Made by a program: the position numbers and the translations under genes | Part shown: positions 26,819 through 39,473 of the stretch, in pieces | Position numbering within the stretch: the stretch's first letter is position 1 | Layout: each line of letters starts with the position of its first letter | The notes under the pieces: generated by a model | What the model saw: only the letters and a program-made list of their open reading frames with translations | Told to the model about the DNA's origin: nothing | Database searches by the model: none | Assembly: GCF_040784915.1 (NCBI RefSeq) | Contig: NZ_CP160797.1 | Coordinates: 3,338,137 to 3,402,136 of the forward strand | Reading direction: 5' to 3' | From: Bacillus vallismortis | GTDB taxonomy: Bacteria > Bacillota > Bacilli > Bacillales > Bacillaceae | DNA length: 64,000 bases

Positions 26819-27547
26819 TTGTTAAACAACGGAAGTTCTACACCTTTATACATTCAGCTAAAACAAATCATCACCGATGACATCAAAAAGGGCGTATATT
26901 CCCCAACCGCCAAGCTGCCTACCGAAAGCGAGCTTTGCAGCAAATATCATGTCAGCCGCATTACCGTCAGGAAAGCCATTCTCGATTTAGTCGAAGAAGG
27001 CTATCTTATCAGGCAGCAAGGAAAGGGAACGTTCGTTAAAAGCCCTAAATTAAAACGGGAGCTAATCGCAGTAAACGGCTACTCGGAATTTATGGAATCA
27101 ACCGGCAAAAAACCGAAGCATCAGGTGCTGTCCCATGAAATCATTCCGGCGGCAAAACCCATTGCCGAAAAGCTGCAAATCAATCCCGAGAGCCCTGTCG
27201 TTGAATTAAAACGGATTTTATATAACGATGACCAGCCGCTCACCTTTGAAGTGACGCATTATCCGCTCGATTTGTTTCCCGGCATTGATACCTTTATAGC
27301 TGACGGCGTGTCCATGCATGATATTTTAAAGCAGCAGTATCAAGTCGTTCCTGCTCACAATACGAAACTATTAAACGTTGTATATGCCCAGCAGGAGGAA
27401 AGCAAATACCTGGATTGCGATATCGGGGATGCGCTGTTTGAAATCGATAAAACAGCTTTTACATCAAACGACCAACCAATCTACTGCTCACTGTTTTTGA
27501 TGCACACAAACCGTGTCACTTTTACCATCAACAGCCCCTACACATAA
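26819..27547 (+). CDS. frlR: GntR/HutC-family repressor FrlR
   Basis: 242-aa regulator. N-terminal winged helix (PLYIQLKQIITDDIKKGVYS, TESELCSKYHVSRITVRKAI, GKGTFVKSP) and a C-terminal UTRA ligand-binding domain (PVVELKRILYNDDQPLTFEV). It represses the frl genes; fructosamine-6-phosphates are the proposed effectors. TTG at 26819 was chosen because AAAGGAGG is seven bases upstream. Confidence 0.93.
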   Translation: MLNNGSSTPLYIQLKQIITDDIKKGVYSPTAKLPTESELCSKYHVSRITVRKAILDLVEEGYLIRQQGKGTFVKSPKLKRELIAVNGYSEFMESTGKKPKHQVLSHEIIPAAKPIAEKLQINPESPVVELKRILYNDDQPLTFEVTHYPLDLFPGIDTFIADGVSMHDILKQQYQVVPAHNTKLLNVVYAQQEESKYLDCDIGDALFEIDKTAFTSNDQPIYCSLFLMHTNRVTFTINSPYT

Positions 27548-27554
27548 TCGGCAT

Positions 27555-27591
27555 AAAAAACGAGACACTGCTTATAGTATTCTCGTTTTTT
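27555..27591. terminator. Terminator between frlR and frlD
   Basis: AAAAAACGAGA-loop-TCTCGTTTTTT stem between convergent genes; it overlaps the frlD stop. Confidence 0.82.
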
Positions 27592-28426
27592 CACTGCTTC
27601 CCCCATCCTCCAAGCGAAAAGGATGGCCGTAGCCGAATGCCCCGTACACGCCGCATGTTCTCGCAGCCGTTTCCGCCGCTTGGCGCAAAGCGTGCGTGAT
27701 GTCCCGCTTCTCGCAAAAAGCAGTCAAAAAGCCCGCTATAAAAGAATCTCCCGCTCCAAGTGTATCTATTATATCAGTTTCAACAATCGGCTGATGATAG
27801 ATTCGGTCTCCCGCAGACAAGATCGCTCCTTGGCCCCCGCGGGTCATACAAACGATTTTAGCTCCGTACCCATGAGCTGCTTTGGCAAGCTCACCGCACT
27901 CCGACTCACTCAAATCACTTCCTGAAAAAAACGCATGCGTCACATAAGGACAAACCTTCCTCAAATAATCATCCTCCCGATTGGTTGAAAAATCAAAGGA
28001 GACCGGGATCAGGCCGCACAGCTGCGGAAGGTCGTTCTCAAGCTTGCTGTACACACTTGTATGCAGCAGATCATGCCCGCTGACAAAGGCTAGATCTTTC
28101 TCCTGAAACACAAGACGGAGCCGGGACTGAATGCCGCCTTTATTTGATCTGACAAAGATCCGTTCCCCCTGTTCATCAAGGGTGACAATCGCCATGCCGT
28201 TTTCTCCGTGCGCCTGGCGGATATAATCCGCGTTGACCTGCTCCAATTTCAGTACATTCAACAGATGCGCCGCGGCTTCATCATTGCCGACGATTCCGAT
28301 ATAGGAAGCCTCATGCCCGAGCCGTTTGGCAAGCACAGCGACGTTCAAGGCATTTCCTCCCGGGTAGAACGTTTCTTGGTCCTGATAGTAATCGACAACA
28401 TTATCTCCAACCGCAATCAATTTCAT
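27572..28426 (-). CDS. frlD: Fructosamine 6-kinase
   Basis: 284-aa PfkB-family sugar kinase that phosphorylates fructosamines (Amadori products of amino acids) at C6. The substrate loop YPGGNALNVAVLAKRLG and the C-terminal catalytic DTLGAGDSFIAGF with its base Asp are present. AAGGAGGA precedes the ATG, 13 bases after the frlM stop. Last gene of frlBONMD. Confidence 0.93.
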   Translation of the reverse strand: MKLIAVGDNVVDYYQDQETFYPGGNALNVAVLAKRLGHEASYIGIVGNDEAAAHLLNVLKLEQVNADYIRQAHGENGMAIVTLDEQGERIFVRSNKGGIQSRLRLVFQEKDLAFVSGHDLLHTSVYSKLENDLPQLCGLIPVSFDFSTNREDDYLRKVCPYVTHAFFSGSDLSESECGELAKAAHGYGAKIVCMTRGGQGAILSAGDRIYHQPIVETDIIDTLGAGDSFIAGFLTAFCEKRDITHALRQAAETAARTCGVYGAFGYGHPFRLEDGGSSEKTRIL

Positions 28427-28439
28427 TGTGCTTCCTCCT

Positions 28440-29342
28440 TTATCCTTTTACACTTCCGCTTGCAATCCCGCGGACAAAATATTTTTGCATCAATAAAAAT
28501 AGAATCACAATCGGCGCGGCTGAAATCGTTAATCCCGCCAACAGGACGCCCCAATCCGTCTGCAGCGCGTCTCTGAACTGCATCAGCCCCGCTGGAATGG
28601 TCCGCAAATTCTCATCATCTATGAAAATAATCGCAAACATAAACTCATTCCACGTATGGTAAGCCGTCAAAATGCCGGATGTCACCAAAATCGGCACACT
28701 CATCGGTAAGAAAATTCTGAAAAATACACCGAAACTCGTACACCCATCTAAATAAGCCGCCTCCTCCAATTCTTTAGAAATAGAAAGAAAATAAGAGCGG
28801 ATCAAAATGATGGTGAACGGGATCCGATAAGCCGCATACGGCAAGATCAAAGCCCAATACGTGTTGTAAAGCCCCAGCGACTGAATAATAGAATAAAGCG
28901 GCACAAGACTGACCTGCGGCGTCAGCATCAAACCGCCAAGACAAAGCACCAAAAAGAATCCTTTTCCTTTAAACTCAAACCGGGAAAGACCGTACGCCGC
29001 CCATGCACTGATCAAGACAGTGATTACACACGTAAGCGCCGTGACGATGACACTGTTCATAAAATAAGAAGAAATCCCCTGATTCCAGGCGGACACAAAA
29101 TTTTCCGGATGCCACGAAGACGGCAGCGACCAGCTGTGCTCAAAAATATCGTCCGAGTTTTTAAAAGCACTCATCACCATCCATAAAAGCGGATAGGCAA
29201 TCGCAATCAGATAAAGAAACAGGAAAATCCATACAGACGTTTCTCCGATGTACCATTTCCGTCTAGGTTTTCTTTTCGTCTCAATATGCCGGTCAGGCAC
29301 AGGCTCCAATCTGAACGAATCTGTCTTCTTCTGAGACAGCAT
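28440..29342 (-). CDS. frlM: Fructosamine ABC permease FrlM
   Basis: 300-aa permease with six membrane segments and the EAA loop EEAAYLDGCTSFGVFFRIFLP that docks an ATPase. MalG-type. It starts 3 bases after the frlN stop, with GGAGGAG overlapping the end of frlN. Partner ATPase is probably MsmX. Confidence 0.93.
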   Translation of the reverse strand: MLSQKKTDSFRLEPVPDRHIETKRKPRRKWYIGETSVWIFLFLYLIAIAYPLLWMVMSAFKNSDDIFEHSWSLPSSWHPENFVSAWNQGISSYFMNSVIVTALTCVITVLISAWAAYGLSRFEFKGKGFFLVLCLGGLMLTPQVSLVPLYSIIQSLGLYNTYWALILPYAAYRIPFTIILIRSYFLSISKELEEAAYLDGCTSFGVFFRIFLPMSVPILVTSGILTAYHTWNEFMFAIIFIDDENLRTIPAGLMQFRDALQTDWGVLLAGLTISAAPIVILFLLMQKYFVRGIASGSVKG

Positions 29343-29345
29343 CTC

Positions 29346-30224
29346 TTACTCCTCCTTCCCGGTTTTAAAGAGCTTCATTTGCATGAGCGACAATGTGAGT
29401 GTAATGATTAACACCACGGTGGCAATCGCTGATGCATAGCCCATCATATCCTTTGTAAAGGCGCTTTTATATAAAAACGTGCTTAAGACTTCAGAAGCGT
29501 TTCCCGGCCCGCCGCCTGTCAATATGTACGGTTCATTAAATACCGTAAAGGCCCCGGTCAGCGTCATGACCACCGCAACAAAAGACATCTCTTTCGTCTG
29601 GGGAATGGTAATGTGAAAAAACTGCTGAATTTTTCCCGCGCCGTCAAGACGCGCCGCTTCATACAGTTCATCCGGTATTTTTTGAATCGACACAATGTAC
29701 AGCATCGCAATATAACCGACAGATTGCCATTGAGACACAAAAATGACAGACAGCATAGCCGTATTGTTATCACCGAGCCAAGCCCTCGTCAGCTGATCAA
29801 GACCGACCGCCTGAAGCAGCTGATTCAAAAGCCCCGTCTCAGGGTTGTAAATAAAATCAAACAAAAGCGCGATCACCGTCATTGAGATGACAACCGGCAA
29901 AAAGAAAACGGTGCGAAAAAACGGCGACCATTTTCTGACCAGCTTATCCTCAAGCACCGCCGCCAAAATCAAACCGCCAAATACCTGGCATACAATAGAA
30001 ATCACTGCGTAAAGCACATTGTTGGTAAGTGCCTGATAGAAGACAGGATCATGAAATAATTCAACATAGTTTTTCAATCCGATAAACGTTTTTTCCGGAG
30101 AAAAAGAGCTCCATTGAAACAGGCTGAGGAAGACATTCTCAAAAATCGGGATATAAACGAAAAGTAAAAAAACGAGAGCAGGCACCAAAAACAAATAGGG
30201 GATTATTTTATTCTGATTGACCAA
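29346..30224 (-). CDS. frlN: Fructosamine ABC permease FrlN
   Basis: 292-aa MalF-type permease, six membrane helices (IIPYLFLVPALVFLLFVYI first) and an EAA loop (ELYEAARLDGAGKIQQFFHI). TTG at 30224 (MVNQNKI) was chosen; AAAGGAG is slightly far (11 bases). Frame upstream is open but lacks a better site. Forms the channel with FrlM. Confidence 0.92.
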   Translation of the reverse strand: MVNQNKIIPYLFLVPALVFLLFVYIPIFENVFLSLFQWSSFSPEKTFIGLKNYVELFHDPVFYQALTNNVLYAVISIVCQVFGGLILAAVLEDKLVRKWSPFFRTVFFLPVVISMTVIALLFDFIYNPETGLLNQLLQAVGLDQLTRAWLGDNNTAMLSVIFVSQWQSVGYIAMLYIVSIQKIPDELYEAARLDGAGKIQQFFHITIPQTKEMSFVAVVMTLTGAFTVFNEPYILTGGGPGNASEVLSTFLYKSAFTKDMMGYASAIATVVLIITLTLSLMQMKLFKTGKEE

Positions 30225-30281
30225 GGATATCTCATCTCCTTTATAAAAAGAAAAGGTGCGAAGTTTCACCTTTTCTTTGAT

Positions 30282-31550
30282 TTATTCAGCTGACGCCCTC
30301 ACTTGCTTCGCTGCTTTTTGAACGGCTTTCATCACCTGCTCCGGTGTCATGTCGCCGCCGAGCATTTGCTGGACGCTCGTTAAGTACGCATCTGCGATTT
30401 CAACATCGACATCCATATCAAACCATGGCACCATTGATTTGGCATCAACAATTTGCCGAACCGCTTCACGCTGAATGGCTGTAGAATTTTCTTCAGTAGC
30501 CGTTCCTTGCACCGCACTGTATTTGCCGGCGTCTTTGACGAGCTTTTCACCCATTTTTTTCGACGTCAGAAACTGCAAAAATGCCACTGCTTCCTTCGGA
30601 TGTTTTGTTTTCGAGGCAATCATGAACCCTTCCGGCGCTCCCGTTAACGCTTCTGATGATCCTTTTTGCCCGCTGATATCAGGGAATGGGAACATCCCCA
30701 GATTCACTGGTTCAACCAGCTTGATTTCCGCTGTTTCCGCATATATCATCGCCGACTTTCCACTCTTAAATTGCTGTCTCACATATTCGTGGTCAACGGA
30801 GTTTACATGTTTATTGAAGTAAGGCATCAGCTCCTGAAGCTTTTCAAGTGCTTTTACATAGCCTTCATCAGTAAATTCACCCGTTTTGGCGTTATAGTCC
30901 TTTTCTCGCGTTTTTTCATCAACCATCCGCTGATTGAGCGTACCGATATAGTGCGAGATTGTCCAAGTCGCCTTTGTTCCGAAGCTGATCGGTGTGTAGC
31001 CACCTTCTTGCAGCTTCTTTGATACATCGATGAATTCGTCCCATGTCTTCGGGGGATCAAGGTTCAGCTTTTGAAAAATGTCTTTATTATAGAAGAATGA
31101 TTTAGCGTCCATTTGCCAAGGCACGCCATATTGCTTGTTTTCATAAGTAAATGGTGTAACTTGCGAATGAACGAGCTGTGATGACCAATCTGTATCGTTT
31201 TTGTAGTAGGACGAAAGATCAAGTGCCTTATTGCCTCTGATGAATTTAAAAGCAAATTCGTCACTCCAAGAGAAGTAAATGTCAGGAGGGCTGGTGGTTC
31301 CCAGCATAACCTTAATTTTATCTTTATAAGAGTCATTCAAAACAGCTTCAATTTGTATGTCGATATCCGGATGTTCTTTTTCAAATGCCTTAACAACCTC
31401 TTCAAAATAACTTTTTTCCGGTTCCTTCGGCCATCTGTGGAAAAATTTCAATGTCACCTTTCCGTCCGCTGAACTGCCCTGGCTCGAACAGCCCGCAATA
31501 GTGAGCATACTGACAGCTGCAATGATCAAAAACAACAACATTTTCTTCAA
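30282..31550 (-). CDS. frlO: Fructosamine-binding lipoprotein FrlO
   Basis: 422-aa extracellular solute-binding protein (family 1). Signal peptide with lipobox TIAGC (Cys near 21). Cluster-B features such as [22 protein letters not shown] and [19 protein letters not shown] are visible. TTG start after GAGGAGG. It captures fructosamines for FrlMN. An 81-base gap holding a long palindrome separates it from frlB. Confidence 0.93.
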   Translation of the reverse strand: MKKMLLFLIIAAVSMLTIAGCSSQGSSADGKVTLKFFHRWPKEPEKSYFEEVVKAFEKEHPDIDIQIEAVLNDSYKDKIKVMLGTTSPPDIYFSWSDEFAFKFIRGNKALDLSSYYKNDTDWSSQLVHSQVTPFTYENKQYGVPWQMDAKSFFYNKDIFQKLNLDPPKTWDEFIDVSKKLQEGGYTPISFGTKATWTISHYIGTLNQRMVDEKTREKDYNAKTGEFTDEGYVKALEKLQELMPYFNKHVNSVDHEYVRQQFKSGKSAMIYAETAEIKLVEPVNLGMFPFPDISGQKGSSEALTGAPEGFMIASKTKHPKEAVAFLQFLTSKKMGEKLVKDAGKYSAVQGTATEENSTAIQREAVRQIVDAKSMVPWFDMDVDVEIADAYLTSVQQMLGGDMTPEQVMKAVQKAAKQVRASAE

Positions 31551-31569
31551 AGGGTTGGCCTCCTCTGGA

Positions 31570-31607
31570 CATTAGACTATAATGTTATATAACATTATAG
31601 TCTAATG
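31570..31607. promoter_or_regulatory. 38-bp perfect palindrome between frlB and frlO
   Basis: Every base from 31570 (C) to 31607 (G) pairs with its mirror, centred on GTTATATAAC. There is no T run, so it is not a standard terminator. It shares the ATAAC/GTTAT core with sequences before frlB and frlR. Likely an FrlR operator for an internal promoter, or an RNA hairpin controlling relative frlB/frlO levels. Confidence 0.65.
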
Positions 31608-31630
31608 CATAATGGTTCCGCATGTTCAGA

Positions 31631-32617
31631 TCAATACTCAACTTTCCACATGTATCTTCTATGAGATAAAGGATGATGTCTCGCCTCTGCCAGCGCGTCC
31701 GCATAGCTTCTCAGCACACGGTTGAGAACGAGCGGCGCAAGATAGCCTTTAACTGAATCGTCAATTGCAGTGAAATCGTAAGATGCAGCATCAAGCACAG
31801 TGAGCTTTTTGCCATACTTTTTCGAGAAGGTAAGCGCCCGCTCTTCAAGAGGTCTAGTTTCATCTAAACCGAGCAGGATGATAAACGGCACGGATTCATC
31901 AATAATTTCAAACGGTCCGTGAAAATATTCTCCGGCATGAATGGCGTGGGAATGAATCCATTGCATTTCCATGAGAATGCAGATGCTGTAGGAGTAAGCG
32001 ACACCGTAGTTTGCACCGCTTGCCATTGTATAAATAATGCTTTCTTTTTCATGAGCTTTTGCGAATTGCTGCGCGTTGTCAGCTTCCTGCTTCAGGGCTT
32101 CATCATACACAGCCTGTAATTGATCTAAGCCTTCAATTGCTTGTTCAAAGATCGTATTGTTTTCTAATACTTGCAGGGTGCCGAAAACGATTTGGTACAG
32201 AACGCCATAGTTCGTATTAATCGCCAGTGCCTCATCACCCCATTCGTACTGGGCAACATATTGCGCTTTCTGCGCTAAAGGAGACTCCGGCTTATACGTC
32301 ATCGCAATCGTAAGTGCGCCTTTGCTCCTCGCAAACGCAGCAGCTTTGACTGTTTCCGGGGTATTTCCCGAGTGTGAACACAAAATGACAAGAGACTTTT
32401 CACCAAGCTGAACGGGGTTGCGTTGAATAAATTCGTTCGAGCTGTAAAGGTCGGAGTTGATTGATTTTGACTCTCTGTCAAACACATATTTACTCGGATA
32501 CATAATGGCCGAAGAGCCTCCGCATGCGACAAAAAATACATGGTCAATGGTTTTCCCTTTCAAATCCTGCAAGAAAGCTTGAACCTCACGATTTACTTTT
32601 GCTGTGGCCTGACTCAA
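31631..32617 (-). CDS. frlB: Fructosamine-6-phosphate deglycase
   Basis: 328-aa SIS-domain enzyme that splits fructosamine 6-phosphate into an amino acid and glucose 6-phosphate. First SIS domain HVFFVACGGSSAIMYPS and LVILCSHSGNTPETVKAA; second SIS domain with SIIYTMASGANYGVAY and GEYFHGPFEIID. TTG at 32617 was chosen because GGGAG is eight bases upstream; a GTG three codons earlier overlaps the ribosome site. First gene of the frl operon. Confidence 0.93.
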   Translation of the reverse strand: MSQATAKVNREVQAFLQDLKGKTIDHVFFVACGGSSAIMYPSKYVFDRESKSINSDLYSSNEFIQRNPVQLGEKSLVILCSHSGNTPETVKAAAFARSKGALTIAMTYKPESPLAQKAQYVAQYEWGDEALAINTNYGVLYQIVFGTLQVLENNTIFEQAIEGLDQLQAVYDEALKQEADNAQQFAKAHEKESIIYTMASGANYGVAYSYSICILMEMQWIHSHAIHAGEYFHGPFEIIDESVPFIILLGLDETRPLEERALTFSKKYGKKLTVLDAASYDFTAIDDSVKGYLAPLVLNRVLRSYADALAEARHHPLSHRRYMWKVEY

Positions 32618-32638
32618 ATCCTTCACTCCCTATTTTTA

Positions 32639-32699
32639 TTATATAACGTTATATAACATTATATATTGTTATATTAAAGTCCGGAGTTAGGATTGTCAA
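32639..32699 (-). promoter_or_regulatory. frlB promoter with FrlR-type operators
   Basis: TTGACA (32694-32699), 17 bases, TAATAT (32671-32676) on the minus strand. Directly downstream lie an inverted repeat ATAACA...TGTTAT (32653-32672) and an 18-base perfect palindrome TTATATAACGTTATATAA (32639-32656). Operators overlapping or following the -10 fit repression by FrlR. Confidence 0.7.
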
Positions 32700-32762
32700 T
32701 ATTATTTTCTGAAATTTCTCAATAATTTAATTAGATATAATATGGAAAAATGTCCAAATCAA

Positions 32763-32791
32763 AAGCCAGAACTTAACATAAGCTCTGGCTT
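32763..32791 (-). terminator. Terminator after yurQ
   Basis: AAGCCAGAGC-TTATGTT-AAGTTCTGGCTT on the minus strand followed by TTGATTT, 27 bases past the yurQ stop. Confidence 0.75.
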
Positions 32792-32817
32792 CGTTGTGCA
32801 ATCCGCAGACTGACGTC

Positions 32818-33192
32818 TTATTTAAAAAATACCTTGTCTATATTGTACTTCGAGTGCTGTGTATTGATGATATACGTTTCGTAAATTTCTCTATCCATAG
32901 GTTCTTCGACGACACATACTTCAATTTTATATACTTCGTCTCTGTGCTTTTTAATTGGTGATACAGTGTCTTCAAAATGTTTCTTGATTCTTTGTCTTAA
33001 CTTTCTAGCCTTGCCGACAAAAAGCAGCTCATCGTGAATGTTATAAAACATGAAGATGCCGCCTTTATCTCTTGGTATCTGGTGAAAGTCGATGAATCCG
33101 TAAATCGCCTTTATTTTCGGCTCGTTATCATTAGCTGACTGCTGTCGTTCGGTGATGGTGACATTCGGTGCGGGTATATCAATTTTTATCAA
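32818..33192 (-). CDS. yurQ: GIY-YIG nuclease-domain protein YurQ
   Basis: 124 aa, a stand-alone UvrC-N-like GIY-YIG domain. The signature is altered: GIFMFYN for GIY and LLFVGKA for YIG. Catalytic-type residues remain: Arg in KLRQRIKKHF, Glu in DREIYETYII and Asn in SKYNID. About 40 residues precede the domain. Possibly a repair or mobile-element-type nuclease; function unknown. TTG start (MIKIDIPAP) is inferred, as the nearest AGAGGA is distant. Confidence 0.75.
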   Translation of the reverse strand: MIKIDIPAPNVTITERQQSANDNEPKIKAIYGFIDFHQIPRDKGGIFMFYNIHDELLFVGKARKLRQRIKKHFEDTVSPIKKHRDEVYKIEVCVVEEPMDREIYETYIINTQHSKYNIDKVFFK

Positions 33193-33287
33193 AATCAGTT
33201 CACGTCCTCTTTTTCATTAAAGATAAATGCTAACACAGACAGAAAAGAAAAGCTAGAACAGCTTTATACGATTTGTTTGTTATGCTT

Positions 33288-34412
33288 TTACTTATTATGC
33301 AACGCTCCGGCTGGATTATAAGGGCTAAGGTCTATTTCTGTCTGCTTTCCGAGAACTAGCTTTGCGAGCTCTGAACCCAAGAAAGGCCCCATCGTTAATC
33401 CCGAAGCGCCTAAACCATTAGCGGCGTAAAGCCCTTGAACATCCGGCACAGCGCCGACAACCGGGAGAAATCCCGGTGTAAACGGCCTGAAGCCCACTCT
33501 TGTTTCCGTAGTAGTACTGTCAGCAAGGCCCGGCGCTACTGCAAGCGCTTTGCTTAAGACTTCATGCTGTCCTCCGGCTGTTACACGCAGATCATCTAGA
33601 TCGGCCTCATTTTCATGGGTGGCGCCTGCTACAATTCTGCCGTCCTCAAACGAAAGAATATACTGATCATTCGGCGGCATCACCACCGGCCACGATCCGG
33701 TATCGGCACCCGGGATTTCAAAGTGCATAATCTGCGCTTTCTGAAAGGACACTTGAAAATAAATGCCCAGAGGCTTCATCAATTCATTGGCCCATGCCCC
33801 CGCCGCCACAATCACAGCGTCAGCCGCAAACTGCTGTGTGTCTGTTTGCACGCCGGTGACCGTTCCGTTTTCAAAAAGCAGGGACGCATTTCCTTTGATG
33901 ATCTTTGCGCCGCGTTTCTCTGCAGCGCTTAAAAGTGACCGGCACAGCGCTCTCCCGTTCACACGGGCGGCACCGCTGATATGAACCGATTCATAGCCAT
34001 CAGCTAAAAGCGGAAACAGCTTTTTCGTTTCACTTGCGGACAAGCGGGTAATGCCGCCGATCTCCGGCGCATCCTCCCGTCTCTTATACGCCCGCTCCTC
34101 CATCTTATCAAGCTTTGACGCATCAGTATGAATACTGATGGCACCGACACGCTTATATCCTGTGTCCGTTTCTCCGTCTTCCTCCAATTGATGGATTAAA
34201 TCTTTATAGTAACGTGCTCCTCCCTTAGCAAGCCGATACCAATCCTGATTGCGGCGCTGTGAGAGCCAAGGACAGACGATCCCGGCCGCCGCATCAGTCG
34301 CTTGTCCAGGTTCCTTCCGGTCAATCACCGTGACCCGGGCACCCAATTTGACAAGATGATAAGCAGCCGACGCGCCGAGAATCCCTGCGCCGACGATGAT
34401 GTACGATTTCAT
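33288..34412 (-). CDS. yurR: FAD-dependent amino-acid oxidase/dehydrogenase (DadA-like) YurR
   Basis: 374-aa flavoprotein. FAD-binding motif GAGILGASAAYHLVKLGARV then VIDRKEPGQATDAAAG at the N-terminus, ADAVIVAAGAWANELMKPLG in the middle and a C-terminal TRVGFRPFTPGFLPVVGAVP with GLGASGLTMGP closing the FAD site. The family oxidises glycine, D-amino acids or opines. ATG at 34412 follows AAGGTG by seven bases. Single-gene unit between yurQ and sspG. Confidence 0.87.
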   Translation of the reverse strand: MKSYIIVGAGILGASAAYHLVKLGARVTVIDRKEPGQATDAAAGIVCPWLSQRRNQDWYRLAKGGARYYKDLIHQLEEDGETDTGYKRVGAISIHTDASKLDKMEERAYKRREDAPEIGGITRLSASETKKLFPLLADGYESVHISGAARVNGRALCRSLLSAAEKRGAKIIKGNASLLFENGTVTGVQTDTQQFAADAVIVAAGAWANELMKPLGIYFQVSFQKAQIMHFEIPGADTGSWPVVMPPNDQYILSFEDGRIVAGATHENEADLDDLRVTAGGQHEVLSKALAVAPGLADSTTTETRVGFRPFTPGFLPVVGAVPDVQGLYAANGLGASGLTMGPFLGSELAKLVLGKQTEIDLSPYNPAGALHNK

Positions 34413-34570
34413 ATGCAAACACCTTTTCTATTATAATCTCTATTCATTTTACCAAATCGAGTGCTTTCCTTCGACCTTTTGCCCTAATGGGGAAAAACCG
34501 CGAAGTCCGTCCAATCTCTTTACTCTCCTATCGAATATCCTGTCACTATCAATAGAGAAAGGATGATACC

Positions 34571-34711
34571 ATGAGCGAAAATCGTCATGAAAATGAGGAA
34601 AACAGACGCGATGCAGCTGTTGCAAACGTCCAAAACAGCGGTAATGCAAAAGTCGTGGTCAACGTGAATACTGATCAGGATCAGGCGCAGGCACAAGACG
34701 GGGATGAGTAA
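34571..34711 (+). CDS. sspG: Small acid-soluble spore protein G
   Basis: 46-aa hydrophilic protein starting MSENRHENEENRRD and ending QAQAQDGDE, with the repeated Asn/Gln/Asp composition of SspG. In B. subtilis SspG is a minor spore protein made late in the mother cell under sigma-K and GerE. AAAGGATG precedes the ATG. Its TAA stop overlaps the yurS start by one base (TAATG). Confidence 0.88.
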   Translation: MSENRHENEENRRDAAVANVQNSGNAKVVVNVNTDQDQAQAQDGDE

Positions 34712-34983
34712 TGAACGAAAATATTATTCCAATCAACAGACATGCTCAAGACATGCCCGCTACTGAATCCGCGATCAAAAATAGCGGCAACTCAGAGGTT
34801 CATATCGATATTCACATTGATACAATGCCGATCGCCTTTGCCCTTTTATGCTCTGCATTAGCGGCTAAGCAGATGTCAAAAGAGGAATTTGACACGGCTT
34901 ATAATCAATTACGAGAGATGAACAATGGATCTCACAACGGTACATCTGTAAAGCAAGTCATCAATCAGGAGAATGAAGAGTAG
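34711..34983 (+). CDS. yurS: YurS, small protein coupled to sspG
   Basis: 90 aa, unknown function. A polar N-terminus (MNENIIPINRHAQDM) leads to a repeat-like HIDIHIDTMPIAFALL segment and an acidic Asn-rich tail. The start overlaps the sspG stop, so it is translationally coupled and most likely also a late sporulation product. Confidence 0.8.
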   Translation: MNENIIPINRHAQDMPATESAIKNSGNSEVHIDIHIDTMPIAFALLCSALAAKQMSKEEFDTAYNQLREMNNGSHNGTSVKQVINQENEE

Positions 34984-35013
34984 AAACCGCGCGGCCCCTC
35001 GGCCTGCGGTTTT
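34984..35013 (+). terminator. Terminator after yurS
   Basis: AAACCGC...GCGGTTT stem with inner GC pairs and TTTT after it, beginning at the yurS stop. Confidence 0.7.
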
Positions 35014-35024
35014 CTTCTGCATAC

Positions 35025-35061
35025 AAAAAGGACGCAACTGAAAACCAGTCACGCCCTTTTT
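35025..35061 (-). terminator. Terminator of the suf operon
   Basis: AAAAAGGGCGTGACTG-loop-CAGTTGCGTCCTTTTT on the minus strand, 10 bases beyond the sufB stop; imperfect but long stem. Confidence 0.75.
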
Positions 35062-35071
35062 CATGAAACAA

Positions 35072-36469
35072 TTAACCGATTGAACCTTCCATTTCGAACT
35101 TAATCAAACGGTTCATTTCAACTGCGTATTCCATTGGAAGCTCTTTTGTGAATGGCTCGATGAAGCCCATGACGATCATTTCTGTCGCTTCTTCTTCGGA
35201 AATGCCGCGGCTCATCAAGTAGAAGAGCTGCTCTTCAGATACTTTAGACACTTTCGCTTCGTGCTCCAATGAAATGTTATCATTTAAGATTTCATTGTAA
35301 GGAATGGTGTCAGAAGTTGATTTGTTATCCATAATGAGCGTATCGCACTCGATGTTAGAACGGGCGCCTTCCGCTTTGCGTCCGAAGTGGACGATTCCGC
35401 GGTATGTTACTTTTCCGCCTTGTTTTGAAATCGATTTTGATACGATTGTGGATGATGTGTTTGGTGCAAGGTGAACCATTTTCGCACCCGCATCCTGATG
35501 CTGGCCTTTACCCGCAAGAGCGATAGAAAGCGTCATACCGCGCGCGCCTTCGCCTTTTAGGATACAAGCCGGATATTTCATTGTCAGTTTAGAACCGATG
35601 TTGCCGTCGATCCATTCCATTGTTGCGTTTTCTTCACAGACCGTACGCTTCGTTACAAGGTTGTAAACGTTGTTCGCCCAGTTTTGGATCGTTGTATAAC
35701 GGCAGTAGCCGCCTTTTTTCACGATGATCTCAACAACCGCACTGTGAAGTGAGTTTGTTGTGTAGACAGGCGCAGTACAGCCTTCAACATAATGAACGCT
35801 TGCTTCTTCGTCGACGATGATCAGCGTACGTTCGAACTGTCCCATGTTTTCAGAGTTGATACGGAAGTAAGCTTGAAGCGGTGTTTCAACCTTCACGCCT
35901 TTAGGCACGTAGATGAAAGATCCGCCGGACCAAACAGCTGAGTTAAGCGCCGCAAACTTGTTATCAGTCGGCGGGATCACTTTTGCCCAGTGCTCACGGA
36001 AGATATCTTCGTTTTCTTTCAGCGCGCTGTCAGTGTCTTTAAAGACGATGCCCTGCGCTTCAAGATCTTCTTTCATATTGTGGTATACAACCTCAGATTC
36101 GTACTGAGCAGAAACACCCGCAAGGTATTTTTGTTCAGCTTCAGGAATACCAAGTTTGTCAAATGTTTGCTTAATTTCGTCAGGCACTTCATCCCAAGAA
36201 CGCTCTGAACGCTCAGACGGTTTTACGTAGTACGTAATTTCGTCAAAGTTCAGTGAGTTTAAGTCTCCGCCCCATTGAGGCATCGGCATGTTGTAGAAAT
36301 GCTCAAGTGATTTCAAGCGGAAATCAAGCATCCATTGAGGCTCTTCTTTCATGCGAGAAATTTCTTCTACGATTTCTTTTGTCAATCCGCGCTCTGAACG
36401 GAAAATGGAAACGTCCTTGTCGTGAAAACCATACTTGTATTCACCAATATCAGGCATTTTTTTAGCCAT
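35072..36469 (-). CDS. sufB: Fe-S scaffold protein SufB
   Basis: 465-aa core scaffold of the SUF system, which assembles Fe-S clusters in the cytosol as SufBC2D. N-terminal [20 protein letters not shown], beta-helix region with [21 protein letters not shown] and [13 protein letters not shown] (the conserved Cys of the cluster site), and C-terminal [25 protein letters not shown] shared with SufD. Last gene of sufCDSUB, 20 bases after sufU. Confidence 0.96.
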   Translation of the reverse strand: MAKKMPDIGEYKYGFHDKDVSIFRSERGLTKEIVEEISRMKEEPQWMLDFRLKSLEHFYNMPMPQWGGDLNSLNFDEITYYVKPSERSERSWDEVPDEIKQTFDKLGIPEAEQKYLAGVSAQYESEVVYHNMKEDLEAQGIVFKDTDSALKENEDIFREHWAKVIPPTDNKFAALNSAVWSGGSFIYVPKGVKVETPLQAYFRINSENMGQFERTLIIVDEEASVHYVEGCTAPVYTTNSLHSAVVEIIVKKGGYCRYTTIQNWANNVYNLVTKRTVCEENATMEWIDGNIGSKLTMKYPACILKGEGARGMTLSIALAGKGQHQDAGAKMVHLAPNTSSTIVSKSISKQGGKVTYRGIVHFGRKAEGARSNIECDTLIMDNKSTSDTIPYNEILNDNISLEHEAKVSKVSEEQLFYLMSRGISEEEATEMIVMGFIEPFTKELPMEYAVEMNRLIKFEMEGSIG

Positions 36470-36489
36470 CCATTTTCACTCCAATCCTT

Positions 36490-39456
<2,967 letters not shown>

Positions 39457-39473
39457 GTTAATCCCCCTAACGC

